A stretch of 64,000 bases of DNA from the NCBI GenBank assembly GCA_033964015.1, contig CM066922.1, positions 20,198,507 to 20,262,506 on the forward strand. Reading direction: 5' to 3'. The translations under genes and the position numbers were made by a program. Positions 45,601 to 54,545 of the stretch are shown in pieces. Within the stretch, counting starts at the first letter, position 1, and each line of letters opens with the position of its first letter. Source of the stretch: Scolanthus callimorphus. Lineage: Eukaryota > Cnidaria > Anthozoa > Actiniaria > Edwardsiidae. The notes beneath the pieces were generated by a model. The model was not told the DNA's origin and ran no database searches. It saw only the letters and a list, made by a program, of their open reading frames with translations.

Positions 45601-48504
45601 GAGGGCACATGATGAAGAGGCAAGGGGGCCAGTCGAATAAGAGGACAAGAGTCAAAAGGGCTTAAGGGACAAGAGGAGAAGGGGCAAAGGGACATGGTGG
45701 GGCAAGAGGACAAGTGAAAAAGAGGACGAGAGGATACAGGGACAGGGGGGCAAGGGGACAAGAAGACAAGAGGACAAGAAGAAATGGGGACAAGAGGGGC
45801 AAGGGGACAAGGGGAAAAGAGGTCAAGAGGACAAGCGGACAAAGGGACAAAGGGACAAAGGGACAAGGGGACAAGAGGACAAGAGGACAAGAGGACAAGA
45901 GGACAAGAAGACAGGGGACAAGGGACAAGAGGTCAAGAGGACAAGGGGACAAGGGGAAAAGAGAAAAAGAGGACAAGAGGACAAGAGGACAAGGGGACAA
46001 GAGTACAAAGGGACAAGGGACAAGGGGTAAAGAGGTCAAGAGGTCAAGAAGACAAGAGGACAAGAGGACAAGAAGACAAGAGAGCAAAAGGACAAGGGTC
46101 AAGAGGACAAAGGGCCTAGGGGAAAAAGGACAAGAGGATACGGGGACAAGGGGATCAGGGGACAAGAAGACAAGAAGAAAAGGGGACAAGAGGTCAAGAG
46201 GACAGAAGGAATTCCCACCTGTAGTTGAGCTCCATGGTCGTGTTATTTCGGGTTGATTTACATATTTTATGTCAGGGGTACGTGCTTTGTCCAACCAAGT
46301 GTGGGATGCTGGATGGTGTTTTTATATTCTTCCCACTCCCTGACAGCTTTGCTGAGATCTAAGAAAGAAGAATAGCATGAATGAATGCACTCTATTATTA
46401 CTGTGTGACTATATCAACTGGGCCATTTTTGTAAGAAGTTAGCCAATAAGCATACAGAACAAAGGATCTTGACATTCTTGAGATCTCAGGCATCAAAAAA
46501 TTAGCTTCTCTAAAAATTGTGAACATGAGGAAAAATCACTTTGAAACACTTTTAAGATTACTCATCGCCAAACTTTGTTCAGGTATTCAATTTCCTTAAA
46601 ATGGTTTTTAAATCTCTGAATGACAAAGTCTCACAACATGCAATGCAATCCTCATGGTTGCTGTATGAAATTCTTCTGGAATTGAGTGATTACAGATTTA
46701 AAATGTTAGAGCGAGTGAGCACTTGAAATGAAGTTTTTTTTTTCAGAGGTGAGGCATTTTAATGTACATGGCTATCTGCAGTATTAAGGGGGTCAAGCCT
46801 AATTTTTAGTCGAATCTTCCTCATTGCTATAAGCCGACCCCCTCCCTAAAATTGTTGCACAGCTCCTTATAGGGTCTTTGTGCCTAAAATACCAGTAGAC
46901 AGCAGTACTTAATGGCACCCAACTATACAAAATGACACCCAACTGTACCACATGATACCAAATGTACCACAACACCCAACTGTACCACATGACACCCAAC
47001 TGTACTACAAGGAACCCAGCTATATAACATGAACCCAACTGTACCACATGACACCAAACTGTACTACATGGCACCCAAATATCACCCAACTGTACAGACA
47101 TGAAACCCAAATGTGTGGTTCTAGAAAATATTCATACCCCCTCAACGGAAGGGTGTTGAAAAGTGACTCCCCCACCCCTCTGGAATTTCCAAGGAAAAAT
47201 ACAGTATTTGTATGGAAATGATCAGGTAAATTGACCCCCCCCCCCACCCCTCCAGAATTTCCATTGCCCTTCCGTAGGGGGGGGGGGGGGGGGTATGGAT
47301 AATTTCTGGAACCACACAATGTACCCCATTACATAGATGTACCATATCACTAATGGTAATTGAATAACGTACAAAATACATTTTGTCATAGTTTCTCGTG
47401 CTTATTCACAAATCCCATTAGCAGAAAACAACATTTTTTTTTGGATTATGTACATTGATTAGTATAGGACTTTTCCTGTTCAGTTTTGCATTATTTTCAC
47501 AAAATTAATATAATCCCCTAAATCTAAAAAATTAAAAAGGTCTTAGCCCAACACATTTAAGTTAGATGTATAAATCACAACGTAAGCTTACTAAATAATG
47601 AAAGCTCAAGCAAAATCTTTAGAGAATGTGATCATGTACAAAAAGCAAATGATATAGGCATAGCTCTGTTAGCATAATAGAATAGAATGATGATCATCAA
47701 AAAAACTCAAACAGACGTGGTTTCCTATTCACGCATATGGCTTTCCGCATCAAAAAACTGATAAAAATAAGTAAAACAATGAGTGAAACGTGCAATATGT
47801 GGTAAACAAAACATACCTTGAATGGCTCTATTTTAACCTTTTAAAACAACAGTAGCTTGGAATAAGACTTATTTTGTCTTATACGAATTTTTTTCGCCTA
47901 CTTCGATCGATCTGGAAATCCTACACTATTTTTTTTTCTTTCAGCAAAACATCCGAATTGTTCTACTCTTCCTAGACATTCTTAACATCTTTATGTGTCT
48001 GTTTTTGGAGCTACATATGTTTTATATGATGTCTTTTCTTCTCAGATTTCGCGTTTAAAAAGAACTCAACAAACTCAGTGATCGAGCACACCGCCATATG
48101 TAACGTACACGTGATTCAGATTTTGCATTTGATTGGCTCAGAGAAATATGTTGCGTTTTGAAATAACCATTTCTGCCGATTCTCGCGCAACTTTTTGAGA
48201 TCGTTTTCCACAAACTGTGTTTTTTGGCAAAGGTTCAACAATGGAATATTATTTCTAAAGCTTTCTCAGTTCCATTCATTAATACAATAATTTTGAAGAG
48301 GTGAAAGTATCTTGCTGATCACAAACCTGAAGTGTTCCATACGTATATCGCGCGCGCACAAACATTTCAAAAGTTATGAAAGTTGACGATAGTTTCGAAA
48401 GTTTTTCCTGACTCACCATGTCCCCGGCGTGGAATGGGTGCTGAATAACTTAGTGTTGCTGTCAGTAAGACAATAAACACCAACCACAGGGCATAACGCC
48501 CCAT
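27664..48504 (-). CDS. Secreted acidic repeat protein of unknown function, about 11 exons
   Basis: Exons in order: 48417-48504, 46219-46358, 43777-43967, 40388-42758, 38781-38966, 37680-37828, 36118-36304, 35595-35653 (tentative), 31027-31435, 29371-30077, 27664-27933. Intron phases chain (1,1,0,0,1,0,1,0,1,0) if five or six one-base frameshifts are corrected. Exon 1 encodes a signal peptide (MGRYALWLVF, then a Leu/Val core ending SYSAP) followed by IPRRG. Exon 4 encodes about 790 residues: two 51-residue units (DKDSPIDQE...NAELD), then about nine 50-residue units rich in D, E, S and T (SESEETDSEVEVSEKVDDST). Exon 9 has a two-fold RPTV..VP.D...EAL repeat. Exon 10 has ten-residue FVGNEMSAEK repeats. 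The last exon has DVAPPEEGEEGQ repeats. Product about 1,590 aa, strongly acidic, extracellular by inference. No domain I recognise. Acidic secreted proteins occur in coral skeletal matrix, but I have no evidence for that role here. Confidence 0.72.
28511..28973 (-). pseudogene. Decayed tandem copy of acidic-gene exon 10
   Basis: The minus frame reads DAMQSFKEPEAELDKSVDVK and continues in parallel with exon 10 (29371-30077), including SINPLGRKANSKLGRL and four FVGNEMSAEK-type repeats. The first third of the exon is missing, replaced by a MITE fragment (28974-29165). The 3' end has an extra G and no matching donor, running to a stop at 28509. The MITE supplies a TTTTCCAG just before GATCTAACAGACAAG, which would be a phase-0 acceptor compatible with exon 10's donor, so inclusion as an alternative last exon is possible but unproven. 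Confidence 0.65.
28974..29165. mobile_element. Partial MITE, GGAATTTCC-rich family, copy 2
   Basis: It matches the 3' half of the element at 13580-13937 (AAAATGTCCCTGGAAAGTCA, CCCGTGGAATTTCCAGAG, GTGCGGTTTAAAAATGTAAT). It truncates the duplicated exon at 28511-28973. Confidence 0.75.
30450..30850. mobile_element. MITE, 'TAAAGGGGCTGTGTCAC' type
   Basis: The left end TTAAAGGGGCTGTGTCACGG is matched by the inverse of the right end GTGACACTGCCCGTTTAAA. It lies in the intron between acidic-gene exons 9 and 10. The remaining 31-kb-side intron sequence (30078-30449, 30851-31026) shows no further feature. Confidence 0.7.
31455..35198. repeat. Nine-copy 416-bp tandem array
   Basis: ATGTAAACAGTCTAG recurs at 31465, 31881, 32297, 32713, 33129, 33545, 33960, 34376 and 34791, a period of 415-416 bp. 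Copies differ by only a few bases, pointing to recent amplification or strong homogenisation. Each unit contains a 35-bp imperfect palindrome (CTACTAGTAGGCTATAAC / TTATAACCTATTAGTAG), a CCAATCAG box, and CATTTGGTCGCC paired with GGCGACTAAATTG about 165 bp later. The array fills the intron before acidic-gene exon 9 and ends about 20 bp from that exon's acceptor. The minus-strand 77-codon ORF in each unit shows no sign of being a gene. Confidence 0.97.
36474..36740. mobile_element. TA-flanked MITE (36499-36738) nested in a second MITE
   Basis: The inner element starts GAGCGGATTTCAGATGAC and ends GTCATGTGAAAACCGCTC, with TA on both sides. The host around it reads GCCTGGTGCACACTAGCGAC. Removing the insert plus one TA restores GCGACATAACGACAT, exactly the sequence in the uninterrupted host element at 43107-43318. 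The host's right end is not recognisable here. Lies in the intron between acidic-gene exons 6 and 7. Confidence 0.88.
36950..37670. repeat. Irregular tandem repeat, 'TTACGCAAAGTTGCTACGTG' units
   Basis: About ten diverged units of roughly 60-75 bp carry CTTTAGAGCTAAGCTTCTTA, CGCAAAGTCGTTTCGTGTAG and CAGGGCTTTAGAG. The array runs right up to the splice donor of acidic-gene exon 6 (37680). No coding potential. Confidence 0.85.
38008..38420. repeat. Composite of 'GGCTAAGCCGTC' palindromic motifs
   Basis: Many direct and inverted copies of GTCCAGACGGCTTAGCCGTC, GACGGCTAAGTCGTCC and TTTATACTAGACG fill this 0.4-kb stretch. It is probably a foldback element. It lies in the intron between acidic-gene exons 5 and 6. 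Confidence 0.65.
39566..40336. repeat. Three adjacent MITE-type repeats
   Basis: 39566-39840 starts CATGGGCGCGCGGGATGGAA and shares ATGGAATTTATCTTCGAGTG with 56530-56600. 39842-40060 is a partial copy of the GTCAGCCACTCCTTTG family (compare 15047-15277). 40083-40336 is a full copy of the GGGGCTC..CGCACG family (compare 24450-24680), beginning GGGGCTCCCGCACGCTTAAT and ending CCGTGCAAGAGCCCC. All lie in the intron after acidic-gene exon 4. Confidence 0.75.
40620..42030 (-). repeat. 150-bp coding repeat in the acidic gene (about 9 units)
   Basis: The period is exactly 150 bp (for example TCGTCCATGA at 40701 and 40851), so units stay in frame at 50 residues each. Within units, STVDD, TTQDA, SEETDSE and KVDDSTDDEAS recur with few changes. 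Frame slips at about 41305 and 41911 (one base lost, one gained) split the exon into several apparent ORFs on the minus strand. Confidence 0.93.
43107..43318. mobile_element. MITE, 'GCCTGGTGCACACTTGCGAC' family, intact copy
   Basis: The left end GCCTGGTGCACACTTGCGAC then ATAACGACATAAG is matched by the inverse of the right end CTTATGTCGTTATGTCGCTA then GTGTGTACCGGGC. A second, interrupted copy is at 36474. It lies in the intron between acidic-gene exons 3 and 4. Confidence 0.88.
43976..46207. repeat. 2.2-kb purine-rich (plus) / pyrimidine-rich (minus) minisatellite
   Basis: Loose tandem units built on GGGGACAAGG, GAGGACAAGA and ACAATAGGACAGGGG run almost without pyrimidines other than C and occasional T on the plus strand. 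The array occupies nearly the whole intron between acidic-gene exons 2 (46219-46358) and 3 (43777-43967). Its left edge merges into the CCCCCTACGATAG acceptor and its right edge lies 6-12 bp from the GTGGGA donor. The long Pro/Cys/Ser/Leu ORFs on the minus strand and the Arg/Gly/Lys ORFs on the plus strand are by-products. Confidence 0.95.
47112..47324. mobile_element. MITE, 'GTTCCAGAAAATATCCAT' family, copy 3
   Basis: Begins TGTGTGGTTCTAGAAAATAT and ends with the inverse-type TATGGATAATTTCTGGAACC. It lies in acidic-gene intron 1, just beyond a loose ACCACATGACACCCAACTGT repeat (46915-47100). The remainder of intron 1 (47325-48416) shows nothing I can identify. Confidence 0.82.
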
Positions 48505-48772
48505 GATTTGTGTTGAAAACTCTCTTCGCTGTTTCTAAACCGTTTGGTCGAGCCTCCAGCTAAGACTGAAGAATTTGTCATAATTGGTTCTAATTAGTAG
48601 TGGAATGTTTGTGATGTCATAAAATGTTGATAATGTGGTTTGAAACCAGTTAGCATTGTACCGACGACCGGTTAGCGCAGTACATGAGCGCTAGGGGTCA
48701 GATAAATTATGCTCGAAGATTCGAGTATTATGCGCTTTTGAGCATTGCTCCCAAAAAACATAGCATTATTCT

Positions 48773-49486
48773 TTAAGGTATGAGTATACCTTTGCGCGAG
48801 AGATGTCATTTTTTCGCGAAAAAAATCACTGTCGCGTCATTATTTACACCACATGGGCCATTTATATATCGTTTTAAAGCTTATGGAACAGCCTTACTTA
48901 CTAAGTGGTATATTTCTATGCAACGTTACTTTGATGGATTGTTTTCGTCGTTTTGTGCTTCACAGGAAAAGTACCAATTTTGGCTTTTGAAGAGCTCCAG
49001 CCACTTCCAGTTAATGTTAAAAGCTCCAGATTTCCGCAAAATGTATTCCTTATAGGGCGATCTGAAAAAAGGGTGTGCGGGATTATTGATATTTTACGTA
49101 TTTGCGGAAATATCACGTAAAACAGGTTGAAAATCGATATTTTTGGCAATGCTAACACAAAAATTAGTATAAAATTTGTTTTGAAAGGAAAATCAAAAAT
49201 CCCGCACACCCTTTTTTAGATCGCCTTCTAAGAATAGATTTTGCTTAAATTTGGAGCTGAGTAATTTAATTGGAAGAAGCTGGAACTTTTTAAAGAAAGT
49301 CGGTACATTTTTCTTTGGGGCTAAACAAGATATGTTCATGTACAATATAATGAGAACAAAATTGTTCATCAGATAGACCAACCTTTTAGCTTTAAAATGA
49401 TATATGAACGACGGCTGTGGTGTAAATTGCGACGCGATGCGAATTTTTTTCCCGCGACACCCCTCAAAGGTATACTCATACCTTAA
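48773..49486. mobile_element. 714-bp foldback element with TTAAGGTATGAGTATACC ends
   Basis: The left end TTAAGGTATGAGTATACCTT is matched inverted at the right, AAGGTATACTCATACCTTAA. Pairing continues inward (ATATATCGTTTTAAAGCTTA versus TAGCTTTAAAATGATATATG; GGGTGTGCGGGAT versus ATCCCGCACACCC), so the whole element can fold into one long hairpin. It lies about 270 bp upstream of the nearest acidic-gene first exon. Confidence 0.85.
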
Positions 49487-51479
49487 AATTATGCTCTAAA
49501 AAAACATTACGCTTGACGTATCATTATTTTTTTGACGCACTTTCCCATGCGCTTTTGGCAACCAGGGTACCAAACCATATTAGTAGCCTTTGAAACATAA
49601 AATCCTTTCTCGGAATGATCAAAACAGATCAACACTCACTAATTTTGCATGAAATGTTGGTTTTATTTGAAAACAGAGAACAGAAAAGGATAAATCAGAC
49701 AACCACAGGAGGACCGCGCGATCATAGAGGAAGTCGTCACCGCTATTTAAATAATTTTCAGAAACATATGGGCATTATGTAAAGGTCAAAATTATAAAAC
49801 TGGGCTTCGAAAAGACAAGTCGAGAATGGTTTTTTTCTTTGTTCACACGAGAGCTTGTGTGCCGTTTATTCTCTGGTTTGCTGCGATAAAAAAATAAAAG
49901 ACGAACACCCGATCTGCTGAATAAGCCGCCACTATACGTACTAGTCCATTCACTTGTCCATCGAGGGTGTTACTTATACGGTTCTGGCGGCGACTTCCCA
50001 CCAGAGCAAAAACTGCTGCACTTACCTTTAAGCGATGGACCAGCGAGTACATCATCTTTGTTTAAAGACCGTGGGATCCCTTTCAAAGAACTTTTCGCGT
50101 GAAAAAAAATTGTGACCCTCCGCTAAGGGTAAAGAAAACTGACCTTTCCACAAAAATAATAGCCCGCTGAATAGTAACCACTTCCTGAGTCACGATTTGT
50201 GCCCAATTTTTTATTATTGAAACATTTTGCAATTTCTTAGGCCAACTTTTAGAATTGGGAGCGTGCCACCTTAAAAACTTTTGTGAATTATCAGAACAGA
50301 GCAAAAATGCTAAAAACAATCTGCGAACGGCAATGGCTTTTCCACAACATTTGACGTCAAAAAGCAAGCTCTTGACTCGAGAACTTTTGAAAGCTACGGC
50401 TAAACTATACGACACATGTAGCGCGCAACATTTGTGTCCTGCATGTTTCCCCGAGTGGCTAAACTAGGAAACATCGCACGCGTGTGACACATAAAATGTT
50501 TCTTGTTTTGCGAAGAAGCATTTCTTTGTGTCCCGGCTACAAAATTTGTCGCGCGCAACAATATTTCTGGCGTGACTAAACTGGGAAAGATAGAGGAAAC
50601 ATTAAGGTCGGGACTTAATCGGTCTTCGGATAGTATCCGCGCGGGTATCCCGAAAGAACCCGAACGCTCGGTTCCCATCGTGACTCTCCGGGACATATTC
50701 GGACGCGCTTAAATAAATTTGGTGTGCCAAGAAATGCCCTAAACAGTGAAAGGAAGCTCAATTTGCAATTGCACTGATTATAATTCCTTTCCAGTTGGTG
50801 TGTGGACAAAGATACCAAGATATGGCAATTTATTTTTTAAAGACATTTCGGCTACTTTGGGGCAGAAAAGCTGCAACTTTTGCATGCTTTTGAGCAACTT
50901 TTAATCATTGTTCGAGCAATTGTAAGAAATTTTGTGGCAACTTGTGGAAAAGCCTTCACCTGAGAATCTAAATTTGAAAAGCGCAGTTTTTCCGTCAAAT
51001 TACCAATGTTGTATATATCACAAAATGGAGAGACATACTCAAGGGCGTAGATTAAGCTTTTTTGTAAAGGTACCAAGGGCCGCGGAGCATGCAGTCAAGT
51101 GGTGGGGCTTATAAAAGAATGCATCACGAAAGTGGTATAAAGACAAGAAACATATGATGATTTCTGGAAAAGTGGTAGGGCTATAGCCCTACCAGCCCCT
51201 CCCCCTCCGCGGTTTCTAGGTACCCAAGAAAGTAGTCTGTTAGACAATATTTATCAGAAAGACATCAGAAAAGTACTAACAAAGTGAATATCTTAGTACA
51301 CAGTTGCGTACTTCCGTGAACCCCCTGCTGAATGTACAATCTACTTCTAACAAATTAAAGTTATGCCAATTCATACTAATATACCGTAAACCATGCAGCT
51401 ATCACAGCCAGTCGTGGCATGGCGAAGGCGTCACTCCAGCCTTGTGTTGACAGATGCGTTCGTTGCACCTACATCTTCA
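49487..51479. other. Intergenic or far-upstream region, no gene seen
   Basis: No ORF here looks coding and no tRNA-like or clear inverted-repeat structure stands out. Short ORFs on both strands have random composition. It lies between acidic-gene first exons 1 and 2, so it would be intronic for transcripts starting at 52.8 or 61.4 kb. Confidence 0.5.
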
Positions 51480-52150
51480 TCTACATCTACTTTATTGACT
51501 GATAAAACCAATTCCGGTATCACATCAGTATAAATAAAAATATACAAATCTATCTAGATATTCATAATACATGGAATAAATCTATAAATAATAATTTAAA
51601 ATACATTCTCTAAAACCAATGGCCATTGTCAATTAAATATTTTCGGAGCTCTCCTTTAAATCGGCCCTTATCCTCTATATCAGTAATCGAGCCTGGCAGT
51701 GTGTTCCAAACCTAGTACACCATGGAAAAAAACTATTCGCATGTTGATTGCATTTTGAATGTGCTCTATGGAAGCGCTTGGAGTTGCCATTCCTTGAAGG
51801 CCGGTCCATTGGAACCAAGAAGGGCTCTCTCTCAATGTCCACAGTTCCATAAACAACCTGTTGGAACATGGACAATCGAGAGAGAGTCCGTCTGTCCTCA
51901 AGGGATGGCCACTCCAGCTACCTCAACATGTTTGTTACAACCCCTGGTTCCCTCAAATAATTATTATGGCAAACTCTGGCTGCACTCCGCTGCATCATAT
52001 CAAGGCGGTGTTTATCCTTTTGGAGATACGGCTACCAGGCAGAGTTTGCATATTCCACCTTCGGTCTAACTAGACTGCAATAAAGTTTGGACTTGCAGTC
52101 TACCGAGGCTGTTCTGAAATTTCGTCTAATAACCCCAAGGGTCTGGGCTG
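51480..52150 (-). mobile_element. Non-LTR retrotransposon 3' remnant
   Basis: The minus frame carries LEWPSLEDRR, a common motif at the C-terminus of CR1/L2-type reverse-transcriptase proteins, followed by FQQVVYGTVDIEREPFL and NSFFPW. The frame is broken in places. It ends in a TAGATG-rich tail on the minus strand near 51480. A small GTTGCGAGTC repeat follows at 52156-52245. Confidence 0.6.
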
Positions 52151-52706
52151 GGCTTGTTGCGAGTCCAAAACCCGATCCTCTTGTTGCGAGTCCCACTCAA
52201 TCCTCTTGTTGCGAGTCATAGCTTCAACGTCTTGTTACGAGTGCAAACCTCGATCATCCGGGTTCTCCACCAGTTCATATACCCACGAAACAAAGACCTT
52301 TTTCGGGTGCCCGAAAAGAAAATCACAAGGCGTTTTTCCTGGGAATCTTTCGGCGTTACGAAAAAAGGGCTCCGCTTTTGCTCGAAGTTTTTATTTCGCA
52401 ACTTTATTGATCAAGCAATCACGTGGCACAATAAAGCTACTCTAGCCCTTTATGTTGGAACATAGTTTAAACTATGAGTCAAAGTAATTTTTTATGATTT
52501 CCCATTTCACAAATAAAACTTATTTAAAAAACAAAAAAGAACGCACATATAGGTGCACGCAGGTTTTAGAAAAGTGCCTTGACTTTTAACAAGAGAAAAT
52601 GATCTTGCTTTTAACATCACGTGAAAAGCGCGCGTGCTTGGAATGTTGGAACTAATTCGTCGCGTGTCTTGCGCGCGCAAAAACTTCTAACTCTGAACTC
52701 ACTCAC

Positions 52707-52794
52707 CTTGTCCCCGGCGTGGTATGGGAGCTGAATAACTTAATGTCGCTGTCAGTAGAACAATAAACACCAACCACAGGGCATAACGCCCCAT
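52707..52794 (-). CDS. Second copy of the signal-peptide first exon
   Basis: 88 bp, start codon at 52794, donor GTGAG immediately below 52707, ending in phase 1 like the exon at 48417-48504. The peptide is identical except for its last residues (PRRGQ instead of PRRGH). Similarity extends about 100 bp into the 5' flank (AACAGCGAAGAGAGTTTTCA, TTCTTCAGTC). It is either an alternative promoter and first exon of the acidic gene, or the start of a duplicated gene whose other exons are gone. Confidence 0.75.
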
Positions 52795-53862
52795 GATTTG
52801 TGTTGAAAACTCTCTTCGCTGTTTCTAAACCGTATTGGTCGAGCCTCCAGCTTAGACTGAAGAATTTGCCGTAATTGGTTCTAATTAGATACTCCATTTC
52901 GTGACGTAATTTAGTGCGCGTAATAAAGAAAACTATTTAACTGGTTTGGAAGCCGGTTTGACTTTGCAAGATGTTCGACTGCATTCGCGGGTCTAATCAA
53001 AGTTAGTTCTACAAGTCGTTGAATTCCACAAGTTTTGAAAGTCTTTGAAATCCCATGCGAAATTACTAGCTTTCCTGTCAGTCGTCTCAAATAATCTTCG
53101 AGTTGGGACGTTAGTTTTTTTACCTTCTTTTAGCTCGAGAACTTTGGCTTGGGACATCTTCGGAGAATCTAGAGTACCCCGGAAGCCTCTGAACCTATTC
53201 GGATTCGATCGGTTCGACTGCGTGACTCATTCGTTAAATGTTCGGAATACTCCAATCGGACGCGCGCCGCCATCTTTGTTTTGGCCCAAAAGACCCTGGA
53301 AGACACCACAGGTAACCGCGTCGCGCACGGATAGGCATTGACAAAAACGACACATCTTTCTTTTAAAAGGAGCTTGTCACGATACGCGCATGCTCCAGGG
53401 CGATCACTCTAATTCATCAGCAAAACTAATAAGACCATCCTATCGGATAACTATTTAAGAATATGCAAAGTTAAAAAGAATGGTCCGATGGATGGAGAAA
53501 TAGCGAGATAATAACGATTGTTTCCGGTGTTTTAGCCTTCGCTGACCATCGTTACGGGACGATACTCCTTTGTTTTGAGCCTGCGCAGAACAACTGCGGA
53601 GTTACGTGACAGGTTCCTTTTAAGTGCAACTTTTAACAATTTGTCGAGCAACTTTTGAGCGACGTGTTGTTGAGGGGCGTTAACGAACCACTCGGACGCG
53701 GGAGTGACCATCCCCTCAGTTCAGTATATTAAGAAAGGGGTTATGTTTTACAACGCCAACAACGAGGGGCATATGTTAAAAAAAACTCTTCATGGTTTAT
53801 ATGTTTATCCTCGTAACTTAAACAATAGTATACTTGATGCGCAATTATTACAGGGAGGCCGA

Positions 53863-54537
53863 CTCAGAAGGTTTAAGGCAAGGCACTCGCTAGGATGGTC
53901 ACAAAACTTAGGGGTGGTCTATATTCGATACGTTTGAAGATATCATTACGGTTAATATTTCAGCTTGTAGGGAATATCAAAATTAGCATATTTACATTAA
54001 CGTTTCTATGACAACGTCAAATATGACCTTTGAACTCACAGTTTAAACATTTTCACAAACTGCCACTGTAGACAAGGAAAATGCATAGCTAGTGAACAGT
54101 TCTCTGTTGCGAAAAAAGGGACTTACCTAAGTGTTCATTAAGCTAATTGGAAATCGTGCACAGCATTTATAATTACAAAGTTATTAAAAGGATATCAAAT
54201 TTCACTTGTCCTAAAATAGGGTTCCTATTGAGAAAGTCAACATATCCAATTAGATCAATGATGCCTGCCACAACCTGAATCACTTCACGTTTCAAAATTC
54301 TCAGCAATTTTAGCCTTTCCTTGTCCACAAAGGCAGTTTTTAAAAACCGTTGAAATGCAGAGTTCAAAGGTCACATTATATGTTGCCATAGAAACGTTAC
54401 CGAAAATATATCAATTTTGTGAACCTCTACAACTTGAAGTCTGTTCTACAATGATATTGTTAAGACCTTGGAATATAGACCACCCCCTAAATTTTTTCGA
54501 CCAATTTTTGCGACAACCTTGCCTTAACATTCTGAGG
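53863..54537. mobile_element. Foldback element, about 675 bp
   Basis: CTCAGAAGGTTTAAGGCAAG at the left pairs with CTTGCCTTAACATTCTGAG at the right. Inward, AGGGGTGGTCTATATTCG pairs with ATATAGACCACCCCCTAA, and GTTTCTATGACAACGTC pairs with ATGTTGCCATAGAAAC. No coding potential. Confidence 0.8.
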
Positions 54538-54545
54538 AGGCTCAG

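Noticed and set aside
43976..46294. Pro/Ser/Cys/Leu-rich minus ORFs and Arg/Gly/Lys-rich plus ORFs
   Set aside because: They come from the purine/pyrimidine minisatellite in an intron, with overlapping open frames and no fixed start or end.
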